Source: Vampirovibrionales bacterium
GTDB taxonomy: Bacteria > Cyanobacteriota > Vampirovibrionia > Vampirovibrionales > Vampirovibrionaceae
NCBI GenBank assembly: GCA_029262635.1
Contig: JAJCZA010000012.1
Location: 81,189 to 145,188 of the forward strand
DNA: 64,000 nt
Direction of reading: 5' to 3'
The notes below the pieces were generated by a model. The model saw only the letters and a program-made list of their open reading frames with translations, was not told the origin of the DNA and searched no databases. Positions 58,078 through 64,000 of the stretch are shown here, piece by piece (position 1 is the stretch's first letter; the number at the start of each line of letters is the position of its first letter). Made by a program: the position numbers and the translations under genes.

Positions 58078-58878
58078 TTATGCAGGCTTGTAAACCTTAA
58101 CGGGGCGAGGACCAGCACCTGGCTGTTCCATGACCTTTATGGTCGCAAACGTGGTTTTCATCTGTTTGAGAACAGAGGTAATAACAGACTGTTTTTTAAC
58201 ACTTTTATCCTGTTTGGATAGATCCATAAAAATGTCATTGGCCGTAAACGAGCGCTTGTTATTGATAAATTTCTCAATAGTTGTTTGAATTTTCCCTGTC
58301 AAACTCGCTACCTTTGGCCTTTTAGCCGCTGCTGTCACCTTTTTAGCGGTGGTTTTCTTTTTGGCCGCCGCTGTCATTTTCTTAGCGGTGGTTTTCTTTT
58401 TAGCCGCTGCTGTTAATTTTTTAGCGGTGGTTTTCTTTTTAGCCGCTGCTGTTAATTTCTTAGCGGTGGTTTTCTTTTTAGCCGTTGCTGTCATTTTCTT
58501 AGCGGTGGTTTTCTTTTTAGCCGTCGCTGTCATTTTCTTAGCGGTGGTTTTCTTTTTGGCCGCCGCTGTTAATTTTTTAGCGGTGGTTTTCTTTTTGGCC
58601 GCCGCTGTCATTTTCTTAGCGGTGGTTTTCTTTTTGGCCGCCGCTGTCAATTTTTTAGCGGTGGTTTTCTTTTTGGCCGCCGCTGTCAATTTTTTAGCGG
58701 TGGTTTTCTTTTTGGCCGCCGCTGTTAATTTTTTAGCGGTGGTTTTCTTTTTGGCCGCCGCTGTCAATTTTTTAGCAGTGGTTTTCTTTTTGCCTGTACC
58801 CGAAGCCACGGAAACTGTTTTGCCCTTTAAAAAAGCCTGCAGGTCTTTTAATGTGTCAAATGTAATTGTAACCGACAT
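58078..58878 (-). CDS. Histone-H1-like lysine-rich repeat protein
   Basis: About 266 residues. The ATG at 58878 (AGGA seven bases upstream) is preferred to the TTG at 58884. Three parts: a short N-terminal segment (SVTITFDTLKDLQAFLKG), twelve tandem copies of a 13-residue unit KKKTTAKKxTAAA (about residues 30-185), and a C-terminal domain of about 70 residues (FTANDIFMDLSKQDK, SVLKQMKTTFATIKVMEQPGAGPRP) that looks like a small winged-helix or other DNA-binding fold. The repeat is strongly basic, so it should bind DNA non-specifically, like HC1 or eukaryotic H1 tails. Repeat number may vary between strains. Confidence 0.85.
   Translation of the reverse strand: MSVTITFDTLKDLQAFLKGKTVSVASGTGKKKTTAKKLTAAAKKKTTAKKLTAAAKKKTTAKKLTAAAKKKTTAKKLTAAAKKKTTAKKMTAAAKKKTTAKKLTAAAKKKTTAKKMTATAKKKTTAKKMTATAKKKTTAKKLTAAAKKKTTAKKLTAAAKKKTTAKKMTAAAKKKTTAKKVTAAAKRPKVASLTGKIQTTIEKFINNKRSFTANDIFMDLSKQDKSVKKQSVITSVLKQMKTTFATIKVMEQPGAGPRPVKVYKPA
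58324..58791 (-). repeat. 12 tandem copies of a 39-bp coding repeat
   Basis: 468 bases encoding KKKTTAKK-[LMV]-TA-[AT]-A twelve times. The ninth residue is, in order, L,L,L,L,M,L,M,M,L,L,M,V. Third-base changes distinguish copies (for example gcc/gct and ctg/ttg forms), so the array is not freshly duplicated, but adjacent copies often share the same variants. Confidence 0.9.
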
Positions 58879-59174
58879 ATGCAATTCCTACCTATTAAAT
58901 CTTATTAATCATCAAATTTTTAATAACGCTCGTTAATTAAATTAAAATGCTCACGTTTATCTAACAGTAGAGCAGACATTTTAAATTAAATCAACCAGCT
59001 AGATCCATACTATAATGAATGATAAATTCAGTTTTGGCAAGTCTTTTAAGGATAAGTATTTAAATAAAGGCAAGCGTAGAAATAAAAAATAGACCTAGAG
59101 AGGCCTTGAATAAGAGCAATGGCTAATTACCCCTCTTTTTTAATTTATTTTTTAATGACCGTTTATCCTCCAGA

Positions 59175-59221
59175 TTCATTAGAAAAAGAAAAAAGGATCC
59201 AAAAGAGGGGGAAGGATCCTT
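59175..59221 (-). terminator. Intrinsic terminator of the sigma factor gene
   Basis: AAGGATCC / GGATCCTT stem (59193-59200, 59214-59221) with a 13-base loop, followed on the minus strand by TTTTTTCTTTTTC. It lies 40 bases after the stop codon of the sigma gene. The rest of the 58.88-59.26 kb gap (about 380 bases) is A+T-rich and holds no gene that I can support. Confidence 0.75.
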
Positions 59222-59260
59222 GAAATAAAGTAAGAGAGTGGTAAAAAATGAAGTTGTTGA

Positions 59261-60295
59261 TTAGTTTAAGTAGTCCTTTAGGTGTTCAATATCTGAGTTT
59301 GAACGTAATTTTTTGATTGCTCGATTTTCAATTTGTCGAACCCGTTCTTTAGAATAGCCCAGTTCGCGTCCTAACTCCTCAAGCGTCCGGCGGGAGCCTA
59401 CTTTGTTCACCCCGTAGCGTTCAAACAGAATATGAGACTCTCGGGAAGAGAGAAGTCGAACAGCTTGTTTCAAGTCATCATTCATCAATGAGCTAACGGC
59501 TGACTGAACCGGTGAATTTTCACTGACCGTATCCGAAACATAGTCTTGTAACGTTAAATCATCACCAACAACTAAGTCGAGACTTAGGGATTCGGTTTCC
59601 TTTGCGGCTAGAATCCTTTTAACATGTTCCACACTGAGTTCCATCGCATGAGCCAACTCACTTAACGTGGGTTCTCGATTTAGCTGGAGAGATAGCTCCT
59701 GACTTCGGTTTTTTAGTAATCTAATTTTATCAATCATATGAGTTGGAATACGGATGGTGCGCGCTGTATTGTCAATACAACGAGATACGGACTGACGAAT
59801 CCACCAAGTGGCATAGGTACTAAATTTAAACCCTTTTTTATAATCATATTTCTCCGCTGCTTTCATCAAGCCCAGGCACCCCTCCTGAATCATATCCATG
59901 AAGCCAACCCCATTACCGATATATTTTTTTGCGATACTGATAACCAGCCGGAGGTTGGCTCGGACTAGCTCATCTTTTGCTTTTTCTGCCTTTTCTGGGG
60001 ACTGACTCGCCTCAGCGATGAGCCGACCTAATTCGAGTTCTCTTTCATGAGTGATTCGACCTTCCTTGCCCACATCACGGAGAAAGATTTGTAAAATATC
60101 ATTCGAAGAACCCTCCAAGCGATTGGCTGAAAGAGTGTCCTTTTCATCCCCTTTGCTTTTGAGAGGTTTTTGAGGTTCAGGTCGGGATATTTTTTTGAGT
60201 AATGCATCCGTTTTTTTACGGTGTCCCGCCTTTATTTTTGTATTCAACTCGTTCGCTTCAGATTCTAAAGCCTGATAATTACATTGTTGACTCAT
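59261..60295 (-). CDS. RNA polymerase sigma factor, RpoD/group 2 type
   Basis: 344 residues. Region 1.2 ([15 protein letters not shown]), region 2.1-2.4 ([26 protein letters not shown], then [18 protein letters not shown]), region 3 ([11 protein letters not shown]) and region 4.2 ([26 protein letters not shown], given as two pieces) are all there. No long region 1.1, only a Lys-rich leader, so it matches the group 2 sigma factors of cyanobacteria or a short primary sigma. The upstream 228 bases hold an inverted repeat at 60382-60412. Confidence 0.95.
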   Translation of the reverse strand: MSQQCNYQALESEANELNTKIKAGHRKKTDALLKKISRPEPQKPLKSKGDEKDTLSANRLEGSSNDILQIFLRDVGKEGRITHERELELGRLIAEASQSPEKAEKAKDELVRANLRLVISIAKKYIGNGVGFMDMIQEGCLGLMKAAEKYDYKKGFKFSTYATWWIRQSVSRCIDNTARTIRIPTHMIDKIRLLKNRSQELSLQLNREPTLSELAHAMELSVEHVKRILAAKETESLSLDLVVGDDLTLQDYVSDTVSENSPVQSAVSSLMNDDLKQAVRLLSSRESHILFERYGVNKVGSRRTLEELGRELGYSKERVRQIENRAIKKLRSNSDIEHLKDYLN

Positions 60296-60381
60296 TGGTT
60301 TCGCTCTCCCCGGTCATGCCGATACTTTGGGTATGGCTATCAACCGTCCTTGCTTTTATATCGATTTGTATTTTATAGCGA

Positions 60382-60412
60382 CCTTTATCTAAGGTCCCCA
60401 CAATAGATAAGG
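60382..60412. repeat. Imperfect inverted repeat upstream of sigma gene
   Basis: CCTTTATCTA and TAGATAAGG pair with one bulged T around a 12-base loop, 87 bases before the sigma start codon. Read on the minus strand it sits close to A+T-rich TATAAAA sequence. It may be an operator or leader hairpin. Confidence 0.3.
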
Positions 60413-60456
60413 ACGTCACAGAGTAAAAAAGTTCCTAAGGAAATCTAAAGAAAATA

Positions 60457-60497
60457 TTAACCCCTTGCTTTGAGAGTGTTCTAAAGCAAGGGGTTAA
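60457..60497 (-). terminator. Intrinsic terminator of the rpsF-ssb-rpsR operon
   Basis: 15-base perfect stem TTAACCCCTTGCTTT / AAAGCAAGGGGTTAA (60457-60471, 60483-60497) with an 11-base loop, then TATTTTCTTT on the minus strand. It lies 26 bases after the rpsR stop codon. Confidence 0.87.
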
Positions 60498-60522
60498 AAA
60501 CAGGGTTGTTTGATGGGTAGGG

Positions 60523-60750
60523 CTAAACAGCCTCAATAACGGATGCGACTAAACCGGCCGTGCGGGCACGTTTTACCGCTTTGGCGAGTTTACGCTGATA
60601 AAAAGCACTAACACCAGTAATACGGCGAGGTAAAATTTTCCCGCGATCGGTCAAAAATCGGCGAATTAGATTAACGTCTTTATAATCAATGTATTGAATA
60701 TTATTAACCGAAAAATAACAGGATTTTTTCTTTTTAAAATCTTTTGCCAT
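60523..60750 (-). CDS. rpsR: Small ribosomal subunit protein bS18
   Basis: 75 residues, basic, with the family pattern [27 protein letters not shown] and the C-terminal [16 protein letters not shown], given here as known signatures at about residues 19-65. It binds S6 on the 30S platform. Starts with KKKSCYF, the usual first strand. Third gene of the conserved rpsF-ssb-rpsR order, 73 bases after ssb. Confidence 0.97.
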   Translation of the reverse strand: MAKDFKKKKSCYFSVNNIQYIDYKDVNLIRRFLTDRGKILPRRITGVSAFYQRKLAKAVKRARTAGLVASVIEAV

Positions 60751-60823
60751 GGTGAATCATATATCCTTTTGAGTTAGCAACGGTAAGAAAAGCCTAACCA
60801 TCGCATTTTACATAAATCAGAGT

Positions 60824-61306
60824 TTAAAATGGAATGTCGTCTTCCGTCAAGCTGTCATCTGGAGGAAGGGTCCCTGATGAGGAAGGTGCCGAGGCAGAAG
60901 CCATTGCGGGGGCGGGAGAAGTTGGTGTGGGTGCTGGCGCCGTATTAGAGGTTGTCTGAACGGATTCAGCCGTAATTGACTTAACTGCTCCAGAAATCTG
61001 ATCCACGGAATGGGCTTCAATTTCAAAAGTTTTCTTTTGAACCCCTTCGGGTGTCTGAAAAGTGTTTATTAGCAATTTTCCTTCAACAATCACCTGATCA
61101 CCTGGCTGAAGTTGTTCAGAAACCCCTTCTGCCAATCGTGTCCAACATGTGACTTTAACCGTATAAGGCTCATCTACCTGACCATTAAACCGAGGGGACG
61201 GGGTCACCTTTAAGTCAAAATTGGCCACGGCCGTATTATTGGGTGTAAATCGCTTTTCAGGCGAAGCGATGACGCTTCCTGAAAGTACAACTTTGGCAAA
61301 TGTCAA
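60824..61306 (-). CDS. ssb: Single-stranded DNA-binding protein
   Basis: 160 residues. OB-fold domain about 1-105 (VVLSGSVIASPEKRFTPN, KVTCWTRLAEG, GDQVIVEGKL), then a Ala/Pro/Ser-rich linker and the C-terminal acidic tip EDDIPF that recruits partner proteins. It starts with TTG at 61306, eight bases after GGAGG, and is five bases downstream of rpsF. Confidence 0.97.
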   Translation of the reverse strand: MTFAKVVLSGSVIASPEKRFTPNNTAVANFDLKVTPSPRFNGQVDEPYTVKVTCWTRLAEGVSEQLQPGDQVIVEGKLLINTFQTPEGVQKKTFEIEAHSVDQISGAVKSITAESVQTTSNTAPAPTPTSPAPAMASASAPSSSGTLPPDDSLTEDDIPF

Positions 61307-61311
61307 TGTGC

Positions 61312-61704
61312 TTACCTCCGGCCGCCTTGATGCGCCCGATGCCCACCCGGAGAGGGACGGTCACCGCGTGATTGATGCTCACGTAAGGGGCGGGGGGTAG
61401 TAATACTTTTCAAAGCCACTTTATCCAGCTTCAGGATGGTTAGCCGTAAGACGTCCTCATTATGATCAAAGGCTTTTCTAAAGTCCTCGATATGGGATGA
61501 GTCGACTTCCAGTAGGGCTGTCGCTAAAAATCCATCTTTAAAATTGTTAATTTCATATGCCAACCGCTTTCGGCCGAGTTTTTCAACTTTTTTCAGTTTG
61601 CCATCCGCCTTTTTGATTGCGTTTTCAATAATGCGAACCACTTGCTCGGGGTTATCCGAGTCAATAAAGGGTTTAAATACAATTAAAGCTTCATAGTTGT
61701 TCAT
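61312..61704 (-). CDS. rpsF: Small ribosomal subunit protein bS6
   Basis: The frame is open from 61728, but the ATG at 61704 (MNNYEALIVFKP) is the family start, and the AGAGGA lies inside the upstream reading. 130 residues. It has the ferredoxin-like fold pattern, ending in a Arg/Gly/His-rich tail of about 30 residues. First gene of the operon; no convincing S6:S18 leader motif could be confirmed by eye. Confidence 0.95.
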   Translation of the reverse strand: MNNYEALIVFKPFIDSDNPEQVVRIIENAIKKADGKLKKVEKLGRKRLAYEINNFKDGFLATALLEVDSSHIEDFRKAFDHNEDVLRLTILKLDKVALKSITTPRPLREHQSRGDRPSPGGHRAHQGGRR

Positions 61705-61864
61705 TTGAATACCATTCCTCTGTATCATTTTAAGAGAGGTCTAAATTTATCACAAGCCCAAAGGAAAATGAACAAAAAAAGAAGAAATTCCTTGAATCTG
61801 ATATGATTTGAAAGAGGATCCAATGGGGGTTCAACCGTTAAGCATAGGGTGAAAACACCTTGAA

Positions 61865-63400
61865 ATGACTTCTAAACCTGTAAAAAACCTATTTTTAAAT
61901 TTCCATAAAAGAGAAAAGCTTTGGCTCAATGTGATGGGTCACCGAATGGTTCTGTTAATCCTATTTTTCTGTGGATTGGCCGTTGGGATGTCGGAAGTAA
62001 CACAGGCTCAGGTGACTGGACAGCCTGGTTTTGGTCAGGCCGGACAACATTCCGGCTCGGGCTTGGGGTTTCGTCCTAAACCGTTGAAAAGACTTTATAA
62101 GGATGATGGTAATGGTCAGTTTGTTCGACGAACCGCAAGCGAAGTTTATGGTGTTGTGGCCCAGGTTGAGACGCGTTTGTATGGCAAGACATATTGGGAA
62201 AACCCTTTAAATAAAAGGTTTAGACGAATTGAAAAAACCCTGTTTGGGACACCTAAAAGAGGAAATCTGGAAAATCGGCTCGTGGCCATTGAGGAAAACC
62301 TGAAAATTTCGAGTCGCCCCAATGCCCAGCATGATCAGCACAAGCCTATGATTCAGTATCTTGAAACAAAAATTTTTCAGCAAACCTTTCCTGAGCAGCC
62401 TGTAACTCAGCGGATCGGCCAGCTGGAAACCCATGTTTTTGGTAAGCCGTTTTACGAATACCCGATTGACGTTCGTATTAAGAAACTAACCTACACCATC
62501 CCGATCCTGGCAAAGGAAATTCGTGTCTCAAACAAAGATGCTGTACTCGCCTCAAGCCAGTCTCCATCGGCAAAGAGCCGGTCAACCTCTACTTCCGAAC
62601 AGCCCATCGAATTCAAGAGTCCTTTTCCGGCAAAAAAAGGACCCTCTTCAATCCATGCATCCCATGCGACGATGAGAGAAAAGCCTTTGGAGCCAAACAC
62701 CCATACGATTCATGCACCTTCCCCGACTTACTCGACCCCAAAGGAAATGTTAAAAACACCTGAGGGACAGCCCGTTCTAACTGGCGATTATTTGAATAAT
62801 ACCTACCGAAGCAGTCAGGGTGAGTTCTTAAGGTGGATCAACCTTCCAATTCAAGTCTATGTACAAAATGCCTCTCAAAATGAATTGACACTGACCCGAG
62901 AGGCATTAGAGCTTTGGGGACATCATTTCCCGGTCAAGCAATCCTCATCTCCTTATGAGGCTGATGTATTTATTGAGTGGAACCGAAAGCCGGCCAGTCA
63001 AAACCCCATTACTCGCCCTATTTTACATTTGGATGGCAAAAAAAATATTCGAACGTTAATTCTCATTGACATGACTCCTTATAAACATCTTCCCCCGTTA
63101 CCGAATGAGCCTTCATTGGCCATCCGGCTTCGCCATGGTGTTCTTCATCAATTGGGCCATGCTTTTGGCATTTGGGGGCATAGTAATAATCCACACGATG
63201 TCCTTTACCCCGTCAATGGGCTAGAGGACTATGATATTCCTAAATCCTGGAATCGGCGTTCACCTCGTCAGTCTTCCTTGTCGGGGAGAAGGCTGAATTC
63301 TTTGAATACGCCACAGCCCTCACCCAGAGATATAAAAACCTTAACTCAAATTTATCAAAAAACAGGTAAAAGCCTCAAAAGCTATTCGCCGTATCACTAA
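61865..63400 (+). CDS. Exported matrixin-like protein with HQxxH in place of HExxH
   Basis: 511 residues. N-terminal signal peptide after a basic leader (hydrophobic core about 28-41, cleavage near TQA-Q). Residues about 70-220 hold three repeats of a roughly 40-residue motif with the pattern LE-x-[RK]-x-[FY]-G-x-x-[YF]-x-x-x-P-[LVI]-x-x-R. A Ser/Pro-rich linker follows, then a C-terminal domain (about 320-465) that looks like a M10/metzincin peptidase: LHQLGHAFGIWGHSNNPHDVLYP. H428, H432 and H439 keep the zinc ligands, but the catalytic Glu is Gln429, so activity is doubtful. A predicted envelope or secreted protein, next to a TPS exoprotein gene. Confidence 0.8.
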   Translation: MTSKPVKNLFLNFHKREKLWLNVMGHRMVLLILFFCGLAVGMSEVTQAQVTGQPGFGQAGQHSGSGLGFRPKPLKRLYKDDGNGQFVRRTASEVYGVVAQVETRLYGKTYWENPLNKRFRRIEKTLFGTPKRGNLENRLVAIEENLKISSRPNAQHDQHKPMIQYLETKIFQQTFPEQPVTQRIGQLETHVFGKPFYEYPIDVRIKKLTYTIPILAKEIRVSNKDAVLASSQSPSAKSRSTSTSEQPIEFKSPFPAKKGPSSIHASHATMREKPLEPNTHTIHAPSPTYSTPKEMLKTPEGQPVLTGDYLNNTYRSSQGEFLRWINLPIQVYVQNASQNELTLTREALELWGHHFPVKQSSSPYEADVFIEWNRKPASQNPITRPILHLDGKKNIRTLILIDMTPYKHLPPLPNEPSLAIRLRHGVLHQLGHAFGIWGHSNNPHDVLYPVNGLEDYDIPKSWNRRSPRQSSLSGRRLNSLNTPQPSPRDIKTLTQIYQKTGKSLKSYSPYH

Positions 63401-63499
63401 AGCGACATTTTCCGTTCTTTCCTTCAGTTTTTGTGTGGGGTGTCGATACCTTTAATAATAGCAAGCTGAACTAATTAGTAAGACCCTGGATGACAAGGC

Positions 63500-64000
63500 A
63501 TGATACGACGACTTAAGGCTTTAGGCTTCCTTCTGGCGCTACTTGGGCAGGTGGTTATCGCACCGGCCTCATTTGCCTTGACCGGGTTTGAAGTGGTTTC
63601 AGGCGATGTCACCTTGCATCAGTCGGGCAATGTGTACAACATTACGTCTAATTCCGCGCAGGCTGTTGTTCAGTGGCAGAGTTTTAATGTGAATGCGGGG
63701 CAAACCGTGAACTTTCTGTTGCCCACCAATACGTCCTCTCTGCTGAATCGGGTTCTGGGCGGTAACGCGTCAAATATTTTCGGGAACATCAACAGCAACG
63801 GGACGGTCTTGCTCTCGAACACGGCGGGCATCAATATTGGCGCTTCAGCGAATATTAACACCGGTGGCTTTATTGCGTCTACCCTGAATCTTTCTAACAC
63901 CAATTACCTGAACGACAACTGGGTCTTTACCCGACCCGACGGCGTGAGTCCAGCCGGCATTATCAACGAGGGAAATATCAGCACCAACACCGGTGGGTTC
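63500..64000 (+). CDS. Two-partner-secretion exoprotein, haemagglutinin N-terminal domain (partial)
   Basis: The frame runs off the window, with 167 codons visible. It starts at ATG 63500: a signal peptide (RRLKALGFLLALLGQVVIAPASFA) then LTGFEVVSGDVTLHQSGN. The TPS domain is clear: WQSFNVNAGQTVNFLLPTN, then SSLLNRVLGGNASNIFGNINSNGTVLLSNTAGINIG and NTGGFIASTLNLSN, where family members have NPNGIxFG and GGLVAST. Such proteins are exported by an Omp85-family TpsB transporter and are adhesins, toxins or contact-dependent effectors. The partner gene is not in view. Confidence 0.9.
   Translation, partial: MIRRLKALGFLLALLGQVVIAPASFALTGFEVVSGDVTLHQSGNVYNITSNSAQAVVQWQSFNVNAGQTVNFLLPTNTSSLLNRVLGGNASNIFGNINSNGTVLLSNTAGINIGASANINTGGFIASTLNLSNTNYLNDNWVFTRPDGVSPAGIINEGNISTNTGGF

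Noticed and set aside
58324..58791. CRISPR-like or satellite array
   Set aside because: The repeat unit is 39 bases with no unique spacers and is in frame as protein, so it is a coding repeat, not a CRISPR.
58349..58936. 195-residue plus-strand frame through the H1-like repeat
   Set aside because: It is the antisense reading of the 39-bp repeat (VVFFLAAAV...). The minus-strand frame has a ribosome site, a sensible start and a non-repeated C-terminal domain, so the plus frame is an artefact.

Overview
The window looks like a chromosomal segment of a Gram-negative, flagellated relative of cyanobacteria, most probably a member of the Vampirovibrionia ('Melainabacteria'). This assignment is inference, and no rRNA is present to test it. 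It rests on five points: a cyanobacterial-type complex I locus (nuoABCDHIJKLMN, no nuoEFG inside it); a primary-like sigma factor resembling cyanobacterial group 2 sigmas; a TusA-like protein with the CPLNFV motif; a motAB pair beside pseudaminic-acid genes; and a two-partner-secretion exoprotein starting at the right edge. Base composition is intermediate and even. The density is housekeeping-like, with no insertion sequence, CRISPR array, prophage, rRNA or tRNA seen.

Layout. 0.2-4.3 kb: overlapping operon pseB-pseC-aldo/keto reductase-SDR for a nonulosonic sugar, probably a flagellin or surface glycan. 4.3-9.2 kb: secG, an exported protein, a 607-residue protein with a possible Cys/His site, plsC and aroA. 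9.3-10.6 kb: a RecQ-shaped protein in which every ATPase motif is degenerate. 10.7-14.7 kb: motA, motB and a TPR protein. 14.8-26.3 kb: the 11-gene complex I operon behind a clear sigma-70 promoter, overlapping trmFO tail to tail. 27.8-35.9 kb: pheA, an unknown A+T-rich gene, gatC, pyrG, an envelope protein, a TPR lipoprotein-like or exported protein, a GT2-like membrane protein with a Cys-rich tail, and a small protein. 35.9-43.4 kb: purH, a Cys-rich protein plus TusA-like pair, Dps, a bacterial haemoglobin, and an M16 protease-thrB pair. 43.5-51.5 kb: an XRE regulator, lipoate ligase, a degenerate HD-GYP protein, an ABC-2 exporter and a GT5-like glycosyltransferase. 51.8-58 kb: a large TPR protein, nadE and an orphan adenine DNA methyltransferase. 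58-61.7 kb: a histone-H1-like repeat protein, a sigma factor and rpsF-ssb-rpsR. 61.8-64 kb: a matrixin-like protein with HQxxH, then the start of a haemagglutinin-type exoprotein.

Functionally the window mixes core metabolism (aroA, pheA, thrB, purH, pyrG, nadE), respiration without a dedicated NADH-input module, stress defence (dps, globin), motility and surface decoration. A recurring theme is the loss of catalytic residues in otherwise recognisable enzyme folds: RecQ-like, HD-GYP, matrixin-like and the second M16 half. The RecQ-like pseudohelicase is the most unusual single gene.
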